A stretch of DNA of 42,149 nt from Pelagibacteraceae bacterium AG-325-E08 (GCA_003282985.1 QBYE01000010.1:1-42149); one strand, 5' to 3'. Shown: positions 17,933-25,883, counted from the first letter of the stretch. The notes: generated by a model from the letters alone, not told the origin. Program-made: numbers and translations.

Positions 17933-19291
17933 TTAGCCTTTTACTACTTCTCTTGTATTAGCATTGAATGACTCCTTAAATGGAATATCAACTATTACTG
18001 CATCTACTGGTACACCTGCTTTGTCAGAATATTTTTCAGGTAAGTGAACTTTATATTTAGTACCAACTTTACCCTTAGGAAATCCGTTTGGATTTAATGT
18101 TCCATCAAAAGGGACATATCCCATTGCAATATTAGTTTTTTTCTCCGGATGATACCAAGGAGAAGTAAGGAATCCTACAGGATCTCCTCCATCTTCATTC
18201 GAGATTAACCAAAAATCTGGTGCATAATCTTCAATTGGTTTTCCCCCTAATTCAAGACCTACCAATTGAAGTTTATAAGGTTTTTTTCCAGCTTTAAGTT
18301 CATCTTTCATTTTTTCTAGAGCAGCTTTACCAACATAATCAGCTTTCTTATTCCACTCTCCTTTACCAGATAGTGATACTTGGTAACCCAAATTACATTG
18401 GAAAGGATTATGTTGCTGATCCATATCTTGTCCCCAGGAAAGAATTCCTGCTTGAATTCTTCTATGGTGAGCTGGTGCTATAACCATTAGATTATGTTTT
18501 TTTCCTGCGTCTAAAACTGCGTTCCACATATCTTCAGCGTACAAAGTTGCATCCCTTAAATATATTTCATACCCCGCTTCGCCTGAGAAACCTGATTGTG
18601 AAATAACACAACTTCTACCACCAACCTTAACTTCAGCTAGACCATAAAATGGCATATTATCAAAATCAACTTGATCTCCACAAAGATCTTTCATCAAAGC
18701 TTTAGACTTTGGACCTTGAATTTGAACAGGACAAGCATCTATTTCTTCAACTGTACAATTAAATCTTTGATCAGCATTTACTCCTTGTAAATACATACCA
18801 ATATCTGAGTCAGATAAAGAGAACCAAAATTCATCTTTAGAAATTCTTAAAAGAATTGGATCATTTAAAACTCCACCATATGCATTACATAAAATTACAT
18901 ACCTTGCTCTCATTGGAGAAATCTTAGTAGCATCTCTTGTTATTACATAGTCTGTAAATTTTTCTGCATCAGGACCTTTAACTCTAATTTGTCTTTCAAC
19001 AGCAACATTCCACATGGTTACATGATTTACAATTGCATCATATTCTACCATTGCTCCGCCATCTTCTGGTTTTACATATCCTCTTGGGTGATAAATACGA
19101 TTATATACAGTTGCTCTCCAACAACCTGCTTGCATTGATAAATGCCAATAAGGTGATTTCCTTACTCTTGTTGAAATTAGCATTTCAACTTTAGTTGGCC
19201 CACTTTGTCTTAAATTATATGGTACTTCTCGATCCGATTGATCAACAGAGGTAACATGTTTTAATTTAGTATAGTCAAACTCTTTAGACAT
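17933..19291 (-). CDS. GcvT/DmdA-family tetrahydrofolate methyltransferase
   Basis: Aminomethyltransferase-fold protein, 452 aa, expected to move a methyl group from a small substrate to THF. Blocks such as WNVAVERQIRVKGPDA, GGVLNDPILLRI, QIQGPKSKALM and SGFSGEAGYEIYLRD closely parallel DMSP demethylase DmdA of SAR11, but this protein is about 80 residues longer, with an N-terminal extension (RVRKSPYWHLSMQAGC...NRIYHPRGY), so it is a paralogue with possibly another substrate. It overlaps the MetF-like gene by eight bases and has a good AGGAGA site. Candidate donors: DMSP-like sulfonium compounds, methylated amines or methoxy compounds (undetermined). Confidence 0.85.
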   Translation of the reverse strand: MSKEFDYTKLKHVTSVDQSDREVPYNLRQSGPTKVEMLISTRVRKSPYWHLSMQAGCWRATVYNRIYHPRGYVKPEDGGAMVEYDAIVNHVTMWNVAVERQIRVKGPDAEKFTDYVITRDATKISPMRARYVILCNAYGGVLNDPILLRISKDEFWFSLSDSDIGMYLQGVNADQRFNCTVEEIDACPVQIQGPKSKALMKDLCGDQVDFDNMPFYGLAEVKVGGRSCVISQSGFSGEAGYEIYLRDATLYAEDMWNAVLDAGKKHNLMVIAPAHHRRIQAGILSWGQDMDQQHNPFQCNLGYQVSLSGKGEWNKKADYVGKAALEKMKDELKAGKKPYKLQLVGLELGGKPIEDYAPDFWLISNEDGGDPVGFLTSPWYHPEKKTNIAMGYVPFDGTLNPNGFPKGKVGTKYKVHLPEKYSDKAGVPVDAVIVDIPFKESFNANTREVVKG

Positions 19292-20012
19292 AACTATTCT
19301 CCTTCAACCACTTGTTAGTTTCCTTCAAGCCGCCGAATGTATAAATGTGGAAAAAATCAGTATGCGATTTAACTTTCCCAATTAAATCATTAGGGTCTTT
19401 AGGTTTTAATAAATCTAACGCCTTACTAAAATTAGATTTAAGAAAATTTAAGGAATTTTTTGCTCCAACAATATTAGCAAATTTTACTAAGCTAGATATT
19501 TTAAGAGGGCCAGTAATTCCCACATGCACTGGTACGCTTTGTTTAGAGATAAAATCTATAATAGGCTGAGGATCTAATAACCATTGGGTTACAATATAAT
19601 CAGCATAAGGCTTCTTATCTATCATAGCTTTTTCTAAATCTGAGTCGGATATATCAGGACTCCCCTCAGGGTGTCCAGCAATTCCTATCCTCATTTTTTC
19701 AAAATAACCTGTTTCTAAAAGTTGAAATGAGCTATCAAATTTTCCCATTGGTTCTCTACCACCACCAATAATTAAAGCTTGTTTTACTCCTCCATCTTTA
19801 CATCTTGACACATAGTCTTTTAACTCTTTTTCATTTTGCATAGATCTAGCTGGAAAGTGAGGTACAGGATTAAATCCTTTTTTAACAAGTTCAATAGCTT
19901 TTTGAGCAGTCTCTTTATAATCTCCTCCTGGCAACATAGTAATATAAACATCACTTACTAAAGGGATGGTTTCTATCTCGGTATTAGGACCAATTTCTAA
20001 AGAAAACTTCAT
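19284..20012 (-). CDS. Methylenetetrahydrofolate reductase-like protein
   Basis: TIM-barrel protein of the MetF family, 242 aa, shorter than typical MetF (about 290). Seen: FSLEIGP at the start, the LIIGGGREP stretch in place of LALRGDPP, and IGIAGHPEGSPD as in MetF (GVAGYPEGHP-like), all consistent with FAD/folate binding. With the methyltransferase gene downstream (overlap of eight bases) it would oxidise 5-methyl-THF to 5,10-methylene-THF, returning captured methyl groups to C1 oxidation. Divergent from the Rieske gene. A possible TTGACA lies at 20049-20044 on the minus strand. Confidence 0.8.
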   Translation of the reverse strand: MKFSLEIGPNTEIETIPLVSDVYITMLPGGDYKETAQKAIELVKKGFNPVPHFPARSMQNEKELKDYVSRCKDGGVKQALIIGGGREPMGKFDSSFQLLETGYFEKMRIGIAGHPEGSPDISDSDLEKAMIDKKPYADYIVTQWLLDPQPIIDFISKQSVPVHVGITGPLKISSLVKFANIVGAKNSLNFLKSNFSKALDLLKPKDPNDLIGKVKSHTDFFHIYTFGGLKETNKWLKENSYV

Positions 20013-20089
20013 TTTTTCAGATCATTATCTTTTTTGTAAAAGCTGTCAAAGAAATTCAACAATATCCAAATCGAAATTTGTTGCCAAAA

Positions 20090-21307
20090 ATGATGCTCAT
20101 GATAATTTTTTTTGTGGCTCAAAATTACAAAAATAAAATTTTATCTGAAATCTTAGATCTTAAAAAATTACATGCAGTGAATAAGCCTATTGAGACTGCA
20201 AACGGTCTTCCAAATGAATGCTACACAGATAAAGACTATTTTAACTATGAAAAGGACAAGGTTTTTTGTGATAAGTGGACAGTAATTGGGGTTGGAAGAT
20301 CAATTCCAAATCCAGGAGATGTCAAATCATACAATCTACTCGGGATTCCTTTAATTATGATTAGGGATAAAGATATGAAGATTCGAGTTTTTCACAATGT
20401 GTGTAGTCACAGAGGTTTTAAACTTGTAGACAAAACTTGTTCTCTAAAAAATGTTATCAGATGTCCATATCATTCTTGGGCTTATGATTTTAAAGGAAAT
20501 CTAGTTGCAACACCTCACATTGGTGGTCTTAACAATCATCAGTCAGAAAGATTCGATAAAACAAAAAGTAATTTAAAAGAAGTTAAAAATAAAGTTTGGA
20601 TGGATATTATTTTTATTAACTTAAACTCTAATGAAATTGATTTTGATGAATATATTAAGCCTCTTGAAAATAGATGGTCTAAATTTATCAATAAAGAAGA
20701 TCATAGATTAATAGTTCATTCAAATGATTATGGTTACTTTAATTTAGACGTAAAAAGTAATTGGAAATTTGCTATAGAAAATTATTGTGAAAGTTATCAT
20801 CTACCAACTATTCATCCAGAACTAAACAAAGTCTCTAATATTAATGATCATTATCACATACAAGGTTTGCCAAACAGATTTGCAGGACAAGGAAGTAATA
20901 AATATGAACAACTGATCAAGGGAAATAAAAAATTTAACACTTTTCCAAATTGGGATAAGAATAATTTAAAAAATTCTGAATATGTAGCTTTATTTCCAAA
21001 TGTAATGATTGGTTTACACATAGACCATTTTTATGTTTTTTGGTTAGAACCTTTGGCAATCAACAAAACTAGAGAACATATGCAGATGTATTATGTCGGT
21101 AATATAAGTGCCAATGGGGGAGAATTGAAAGAGATGAGAAAAGAAAATTTAAAATTTTGGAAAAATGTAATGTTAGAAGATATTGTTGCAATTGAAGGAA
21201 TGCAAAGTGGAAGAAATTCACCATCATATAATGGGGGAAATTTTTCTCCAACAATGGATCAACCAACCCATCAGTTTCATAAATGGGTAGCAGGAAATTT
21301 AATTTAA
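20090..21307 (+). CDS. Rieske non-heme iron oxygenase, alpha subunit
   Basis: Ring-hydroxylating/N- or O-demethylating oxygenase, about 405 aa. The Rieske 2Fe-2S ligands are CSHRG and CPYHSW (C-x-H, then C-x2-H), and the mononuclear iron site is in ENYCESYHLPTIHPE (two His five apart). Overall layout resembles glycine betaine/choline monooxygenase-type (GbcA, CntA) enzymes more than biphenyl-type dioxygenases. I chose ATG 20090; an in-frame TTG at 20078 and ATG 20099 are alternatives, and conservation seems to begin only about 25 residues in. No reductase gene is adjacent, but a ferredoxin is encoded at 24416. It heads a run of eight closely spaced genes. Confidence 0.85.
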   Translation: MMLMIIFFVAQNYKNKILSEILDLKKLHAVNKPIETANGLPNECYTDKDYFNYEKDKVFCDKWTVIGVGRSIPNPGDVKSYNLLGIPLIMIRDKDMKIRVFHNVCSHRGFKLVDKTCSLKNVIRCPYHSWAYDFKGNLVATPHIGGLNNHQSERFDKTKSNLKEVKNKVWMDIIFINLNSNEIDFDEYIKPLENRWSKFINKEDHRLIVHSNDYGYFNLDVKSNWKFAIENYCESYHLPTIHPELNKVSNINDHYHIQGLPNRFAGQGSNKYEQLIKGNKKFNTFPNWDKNNLKNSEYVALFPNVMIGLHIDHFYVFWLEPLAINKTREHMQMYYVGNISANGGELKEMRKENLKFWKNVMLEDIVAIEGMQSGRNSPSYNGGNFSPTMDQPTHQFHKWVAGNLI

Positions 21308-21308
21308 A

Positions 21309-21716
21309 ATGAAAATAGTTTTAATAATGGGTTTACCAGGATCAGGAAAAACAACATTAGCTAATGAATTGGGGCCTATGTTAAATGCAAAAAGACTAAA
21401 TGCTGATGAGGTTAGAAAAGAAGCTAATGATTGGGATTTTTCAGAAGACGGAAGAAAAAGACAAGCTAAAAGAATGGGTAACTTTGCAATAAAACTAAAA
21501 GAGCAAGGAAACTTTGTAATAGCAGATTTTATTTGTCCAACACCTGAAGCTAGAAGTTTATTTCCAGCTGATTATGTAATTTGGGTAGATACGATTAAAG
21601 AAGGAAGATTTGAAGATACTAATAAGATGTTTATTAAACCTGATAAGTATGACTTTCATGTTACTTCACAAGATGCTAAAAATTGGGCACCAAAAATATA
21701 TAAGGAGATAAAATAA
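21309..21716 (+). CDS. Small APS-kinase-like P-loop kinase
   Basis: 135 aa. Walker A GLPGSGKTT (8-16), then NADEVR (31-36, cf. DGDNVR of adenylylsulfate kinase), WDFSEDGRKRQAKRMG and VIADFICPTPEAR (cf. the AFISP segment of CysC). The fold is clearly that of APS kinase, but it is some 40-60 residues shorter and the substrate loop differs (DGD to NAD), so phosphorylation of APS cannot be assumed. Its TAA overlaps the ATG of the nucleotidyltransferase gene, indicating a functional pair. Confidence 0.75.
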   Translation: MKIVLIMGLPGSGKTTLANELGPMLNAKRLNADEVRKEANDWDFSEDGRKRQAKRMGNFAIKLKEQGNFVIADFICPTPEARSLFPADYVIWVDTIKEGRFEDTNKMFIKPDKYDFHVTSQDAKNWAPKIYKEIK

Positions 21717-22090
21717 TGGTTTACAAATGGGATAATAAAAAACCTACTGCACAAATGTTGGGAAGATGGCAGCCATTTCATGACGGTCACTATACTTTAT
21801 TTAAAGAAATAATAAAAAAAACTGGTCAAGTCTGTATTCAAATTAGAGATGTTCAGGGTGTAGATGACAATCCATTTGATTTTGATACGGTCAAAAAGAA
21901 CATTGAGGATAGATTGAATCCAGAATTTGAAGGACGATTTAAGATTATGATGGTGCCCAATATTACCAATATTTGTTATGGTAGAGGAGTGGGCTATAAA
22001 ATTGAAGAAATTGAACTTTCAAAAGAAATTCAAGAAATTTCAGCTACCAAAATAAGAGCCAAGATGAGAGAAGAAGGTAAACTTAAATAA
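21716..22090 (+). CDS. Small nucleotidylyltransferase (HxGH/ISxTxIR type)
   Basis: 124 aa protein with the complete core of the nucleotidylyltransferase superfamily: GRWQPFHDGH (H22, H25) and ISATKIR (108-114). In size it matches TagD/GCT-type cytidylyltransferases (about 130 aa), while the GRxQPFHxGH block is more like NadM/NadR adenylyltransferases. It probably transfers NMP to a phosphorylated compound made by the coupled kinase (one-base overlap). The compound is unknown. Confidence 0.75.
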   Translation: MVYKWDNKKPTAQMLGRWQPFHDGHYTLFKEIIKKTGQVCIQIRDVQGVDDNPFDFDTVKKNIEDRLNPEFEGRFKIMMVPNITNICYGRGVGYKIEEIELSKEIQEISATKIRAKMREEGKLK

Positions 22091-22096
22091 TTTTCA

Positions 22097-22867
22097 ATGA
22101 ACATTAAAGTCATTAATAAAAAAAATATTTCAAGAGTAATCATTAATGAACCTAAAACTTATAATTCTTTATCTTTTAAAAATTTAAATGATCTAATAAA
22201 AGTTTTTAAAAAATTAGATAATGACAAGAATGTTAAAGTAATTATTCTTGAAGGGGCTGGTAAAGGATTTAGTGCAGGACATAACTTAAAAGAAGTAAGA
22301 GGTTTAAAGAAAAAAGAAAAATACCAAAAATTATTTAACCTTTGTTCAAAATTGATGTTGCAAATAGTTGAAGGAAAAAAACCAGTAATTGCTAAAGTGC
22401 ATGGTGCTGCCTACGCTGCAGGATGTCAGTTAGTTGCAAGTTGTGATTTAGCTTATAGCACTAAAGATGCTTTATTTGCTACACCAGGAGTAAATATTGG
22501 ATTATTTTGTAGTACCCCAATGGTAGCGGTTAGCAGAAAGATAAGCAGGAAACCAATGATGAAAATGTTACTAACCGGAGAACCTATCAAAGCAAATTAT
22601 GCAAAAGAAATTGGTCTGATTAATGATTGTTTCTCAAAATTAAAATTAAACAATGAAGTTTTAAAAATAGCCCAAAAAATTGCTTCAAAATCAAATTTAA
22701 CTATCAAAATTGGTAAACAAACTTTTTATAAACAGTTAGAGATGCCTTTAAGAAAAGCTTACGCCTACACTAGCAAAATGATGACAATTAATATGATGGC
22801 AATGGATGCAAAGGAAGGAATTTCTGCATTTCTAGATAAAAGAAAACCGATTTGGAAAAATAAATGA
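22097..22867 (+). CDS. Enoyl-CoA hydratase/isomerase family protein, ECHDC3-like
   Basis: Crotonase-fold protein, 256 aa. CoA-binding and oxyanion loops are visible: GKGFSAGHNL and HGAAYAAGCQLVASCDL. The two catalytic Glu residues of classical enoyl-CoA hydratase are replaced (Gln111 and Gly131, within FATPGVNIGLFCSTP). The same pattern is typical of ECHDC3-type members, so hydratase activity is doubtful; another crotonase reaction or a non-catalytic role is possible. Six bases after the nucleotidyltransferase gene and overlapping the next gene as ATGA. Confidence 0.85.
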   Translation: MNIKVINKKNISRVIINEPKTYNSLSFKNLNDLIKVFKKLDNDKNVKVIILEGAGKGFSAGHNLKEVRGLKKKEKYQKLFNLCSKLMLQIVEGKKPVIAKVHGAAYAAGCQLVASCDLAYSTKDALFATPGVNIGLFCSTPMVAVSRKISRKPMMKMLLTGEPIKANYAKEIGLINDCFSKLKLNNEVLKIAQKIASKSNLTIKIGKQTFYKQLEMPLRKAYAYTSKMMTINMMAMDAKEGISAFLDKRKPIWKNK

Positions 22868-23052
22868 CGATTAAAAATATTTTAATCGTTATATTTATAT
22901 TTGTAGGTTTATATGTGGTTTTAGATTTTAGAGACCATAATTTTAAAAGAGCTATAGATGCTTGTATTGCTGGAAGTAAAAAGTTGGATAAACCAATGAC
23001 CACACAGCAAGCCAAAGAGTTTTGTGAAGATCAGATTAATAAAGATAAGTGA
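22864..23052 (+). CDS. Small membrane-anchored hypothetical protein, 62 aa
   Basis: Not recognised. One N-terminal hydrophobic segment (about 4-20), then a soluble domain with two Cys (C34 and C54, in DACIAGSKK and EFCEDQ) that could form a disulfide in the periplasm. Starts within the stop of the hydratase-like gene (ATGA) and ends within the start of the methanethiol oxidase gene (TGATG), so it is embedded in the operon and very likely translated. Confidence 0.65.
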   Translation: MTIKNILIVIFIFVGLYVVLDFRDHNFKRAIDACIAGSKKLDKPMTTQQAKEFCEDQINKDK

Positions 23053-24425
23053 TGAGTGATTTAGAAAAAACAAATAATACTTGTTGTGGACCTGGTTACG
23101 CTAGTCCATCTGAAGCAATTAAAGCACCTAATGAAAAACTTTTATATACAATAGCTATTTACACTGGAACAGGAATTCAAAAACCTGATTATCTTGCAAC
23201 TGTTGATGTTGATCCAGATAGTCCAACCTATTCAAAGGTTATTCACCGTTTAGAAATGCTAGGGATTGGAGATGAATTACATCACATGGGATGGAATGCA
23301 TGCTCTTCATGTCACGGTGATGCAGGAATTAGCAGAAAATATCTTTTAGTACCAGGTGTTAGATCAAATAATATTCATGTAATAGATACTGCAACAGATC
23401 CATTTGCTCCAAAAATCCATAAAGTGATTAAAGGCTCAGAAATAAAATCTAAAACTAATTTGTCAGGACCACATACTGTTCATTGTCTAGGATCTGAAAT
23501 TATTATCTCTTTTCTTGGTAATGCCAAGGGTGAAGCTCCTGGAGGATACTTGCATCTTAACAAAGATTTTGAAATTGTTGGAAGATGGGAAAACTCAATG
23601 GGAAATATCCCTTTTAGCTATGATTTTTGGTATCAGCCACGTCATAACGTGATGGTAAGTTCAGAATGGGCTGCACCTAATACCTTTATGCCAGGCTTTG
23701 ATTTGGAAGAAGTCGGTCACTTAAAATATGGACGAAGGCTCCATATCTGGGATTTTAAAAAAAAAGAACCAATTGAAACAATGTATCTTGGTGAAGATGG
23801 TCTAATACCATTGGAAGTAAAATTTAAGCATGATCCTGATAGCACTCATGGATTTTGTGGGGCCGCACTCAGTTCGAATGTTATTCATTTTTGGAAATCC
23901 AAAGAGGGAAAGTGGGAGTGGGAAAAAGTTATAGATGTCAATAATGAACCTCACCCAGACTGGCCTATACCTATTCCTGGAGTAATGTCTGCAATTCTTG
24001 TTTCAATGGATGATAAATATCTTTATTTAAATAACTGGCTTCATGGAGACATGAGACAATACGATATAACAGACCCACACAAACCAAAATTAACTGGACA
24101 AGTTTGGATTGGTGGACTTTTAGGTAAAGCACCAATTATAAATGGAGTAAAAATTGCAGGCGGTCCCCAAATGTACCAATTATCTTTAGATGGTAAACGG
24201 ATGTACGTAACAACTTCTCTATTTTCAACTTGGGATAATCAATTTTATCCTGACATAAGAACACAGGGCGGCGCTATGGTTATGATTGACTGCGATGTTG
24301 AAAATGGTGGTATGAAAATCAATAAAGATTTTATAGTTGATTTTGGTAAAGAGCCTAATGGCCCAAGTAGATGTCATGAAAGTAGATATCCGGGTGGAGA
24401 TTGTACAAGCGATATATGGCTGTAA
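23052..24425 (+). CDS. mtoX: Methanethiol oxidase / selenium-binding protein SBP56 family
   Basis: SBP56-family beta-propeller, 457 aa. In characterised bacterial members (MtoX) it is a copper-dependent oxidase turning methanethiol into formaldehyde, sulfide and hydrogen peroxide. Hallmarks: LHHMGWNACSSCHGD (Cys84/Cys87), GPHTVHCL, DSTHGFCGAA, and the C-terminal CHESRYPGGDCTSDIWL. Start taken at ATG 23052 (TGATG overlap with the previous stop); a GTG at 23049 is possible. No signal peptide is visible, whereas some MtoX are periplasmic. In SAR11, methanethiol arises from DMSP demethylation, giving a plausible substrate. Confidence 0.88.
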   Translation: MSDLEKTNNTCCGPGYASPSEAIKAPNEKLLYTIAIYTGTGIQKPDYLATVDVDPDSPTYSKVIHRLEMLGIGDELHHMGWNACSSCHGDAGISRKYLLVPGVRSNNIHVIDTATDPFAPKIHKVIKGSEIKSKTNLSGPHTVHCLGSEIIISFLGNAKGEAPGGYLHLNKDFEIVGRWENSMGNIPFSYDFWYQPRHNVMVSSEWAAPNTFMPGFDLEEVGHLKYGRRLHIWDFKKKEPIETMYLGEDGLIPLEVKFKHDPDSTHGFCGAALSSNVIHFWKSKEGKWEWEKVIDVNNEPHPDWPIPIPGVMSAILVSMDDKYLYLNNWLHGDMRQYDITDPHKPKLTGQVWIGGLLGKAPIINGVKIAGGPQMYQLSLDGKRMYVTTSLFSTWDNQFYPDIRTQGGAMVMIDCDVENGGMKINKDFIVDFGKEPNGPSRCHESRYPGGDCTSDIWL

Positions 24426-24793
24426 AGAAAATTACTATTATCAATCGTAAAAATAAAACTTTCAAGGTCTCAGATCGAAAACCCTTGCTACAAGAATTAC
24501 GTGCTCAAGGAGTTGATCTTCCTTACGGTTGTGAATATGGAGGCTGCATAACTTGTGCAGCAAAACTTGTTAATGGCGAAGTAGATCAACGTTCTCAAGT
24601 AGCTTTAAATAATAGACAAATTAACAATGGTTATGTTGTTTTATGTGTTGCTCGACCAAAAACTGATTGTGAAATTGAAATTGGAGTTGAAAGTCATGAT
24701 AAACTCTACCGCAATCCTTTTCTTGACCCACTTGCACCACATGAGTTAAAAGCTGATATTGCAACTCAAAAAAATATTAAAAAGAATAAGTAA
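24416..24793 (+). CDS. 2Fe-2S ferredoxin (plant-type)
   Basis: 125 aa electron carrier. Cluster ligands C39, C44, C47 and C77 in the CX4CX2C...C spacing (YGCEYGGCITC...LCVARP). A C-terminal extension of about 35 residues follows the fold (FLDPLAPHEL...). The ATG at 24416 overlaps the mtoX end by ten bases; a TTG at 24401 is the less likely start. It could serve the Rieske oxygenase earlier in the operon, or couple to the methanethiol oxidase; neither is shown by sequence. Confidence 0.88.
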   Translation: MAVKKITIINRKNKTFKVSDRKPLLQELRAQGVDLPYGCEYGGCITCAAKLVNGEVDQRSQVALNNRQINNGYVVLCVARPKTDCEIEIGVESHDKLYRNPFLDPLAPHELKADIATQKNIKKNK

Positions 24794-25243
24794 ATGGACC
24801 ATACCAAGCCCTATAGTGATGAATATTTAAAAGATATTTTACAATCTGTTAAGACTATAGCAATGGTTGGTGCTAGTCCTGATAAGACTAAATTTAGTTA
24901 TGGCGTCTTAAGAGTGCTTCATGAAACTGGATATGACATGATACCAGTTAATCCAAAACCTGAAATCAAAGAAATACGAAATTTAAAAGTATATCCTAAT
25001 CTTGCATCAATTGATCGACCTGTAGATATGGTTGAAGTTTTTAGGAAACCTGAAGATCTATATGGAGTTGCTGAGGAAGCAATTGCTATTGGCGCTAAAG
25101 TATTATGGGGACAAATAGGTGTTATCAATCATGACGCTGCTAATCTTGCAGAAGAGGCTGGTCTAAAGGTAGTAATGAATAGATGTCCAAAGATTGAACT
25201 CTTTCGACCATTTTGGAAACCAAGACTTGATCAAAAAATATAA
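24794..25243 (+). CDS. CoA-binding domain protein (YccU-like)
   Basis: 149 aa single Rossmann-fold CoA_binding domain: IAMVGASPDKTKFSYGVLRVL at the N-terminus, GYDMIPVNP, and the C-terminal VVMNRCPKIE. Related proteins often lie beside O-acetylhomoserine sulfhydrylase, i.e. in sulfur assimilation settings (known association, from memory), which fits its place after methanethiol oxidase. Starts directly at the base after the ferredoxin stop and closes the operon. Activity unknown. Confidence 0.85.
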   Translation: MDHTKPYSDEYLKDILQSVKTIAMVGASPDKTKFSYGVLRVLHETGYDMIPVNPKPEIKEIRNLKVYPNLASIDRPVDMVEVFRKPEDLYGVAEEAIAIGAKVLWGQIGVINHDAANLAEEAGLKVVMNRCPKIELFRPFWKPRLDQKI

Positions 25244-25276
25244 TACAAAAACACAACTCAAATATAATAAAATTAC

Positions 25277-25309
25277 AATACTAGTATTATTTAATTATAC
25301 TAAAAGTAT
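25277..25309. promoter_or_regulatory. Tandem palindromes upstream of flavodoxin-fold oxidoreductase
   Basis: A perfect 12-base palindrome AATACTAGTATT (25277-25288) is followed by the inverted repeat ATACT-AAA-AGTAT (25297-25309), ending five bases before the ATG at 25314. The two share the half-site ATACT/AGTAT, as expected for a dimeric regulator binding twice. This is a candidate operator; no regulator gene is adjacent. Confidence 0.45.
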
Positions 25310-25313
25310 TTAA

Positions 25314-25883
25314 ATGAAAAAAATTTTTCTTATATATGGTCATTATGATGACAAATCATTTAATGCTGCTATTAAAAATACTTTCACTAAGACAGCTGAA
25401 GAAAATGGTCACTTAGTTGACAGTGTTGATTTATATCAAGAGAAATTTAATCCAGTTTTTGCGGGTGAAGAACCAGATGAAATAGTTTTAGATCATAGAA
25501 AAAGAATAGATGCGTGTGATACAATTGTATTAATTGCACCTATTTGGAATTTTAGAATGCCGGCAATAGTTGAAGGGTGGATAGATAAAGTATTAGCTCC
25601 ACCTTGGGCATTTAAATTTCAAAAACTCTGGGGGAATTATGGCTATCCAATAGGAAACCTTAGAGATAAAAAAGCAATTATTTTTTGTACTTATGGATCA
25701 CCCAGATTAGCAATCACAACATTTTTTTTAAACTTACCTATTAGAAGGTTGAAAAGGGGTGTTTTCCACATGTGCGGCATTTATAATATCAATTATAGAA
25801 GATATTTTGCTGTACCTTTCGTAAGTGATAAAAAAAGAGAAGAGTTTCTAAATGATGTTAAAAAAACTGCCCTTAATATTTAG
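25314..25883 (+). CDS. NAD(P)H oxidoreductase, flavodoxin-2 (NQO/KefF) family
   Basis: FMN/FAD quinone-reductase-like protein, 189 aa. Features: IFLIYGHYDDKSFNAAI at the N-terminus (flavin phosphate loop), IVLIAPIWNFRMPAIVEGWIDKVLAPPWAF (typical of the family), and a C-terminal FHMCGI segment. Soluble; expected to carry two electrons from NAD(P)H to quinones or nitro compounds. Its end overlaps the next gene by 32 bases. It is preceded by a candidate operator. Confidence 0.88.
   Translation: MKKIFLIYGHYDDKSFNAAIKNTFTKTAEENGHLVDSVDLYQEKFNPVFAGEEPDEIVLDHRKRIDACDTIVLIAPIWNFRMPAIVEGWIDKVLAPPWAFKFQKLWGNYGYPIGNLRDKKAIIFCTYGSPRLAITTFFLNLPIRRLKRGVFHMCGIYNINYRRYFAVPFVSDKKREEFLNDVKKTALNI

Noticed and set aside
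17933-19291. Direct naming of the 452-aa protein as DmdA
   Set aside because: Shared blocks with DmdA are clear, but the length, N-terminal extension and MetF partner differ, so only family membership is claimed.
20067-20080. Inverted repeat CAAAT-CGAA-ATTTG before the Rieske gene
   Set aside because: Only five-base arms in A+T-rich DNA; expected by chance.
20078-20089. TTG at 20078 as start of the Rieske gene
   Set aside because: Rare start codon with no ribosome binding site, and ATG codons follow within 12 bases; the exact start stays uncertain.
24401-24415. TTG at 24401 as start of the ferredoxin
   Set aside because: It would lengthen the overlap with mtoX and add five residues with no family match; the ATG at 24416 begins the normal ferredoxin fold.
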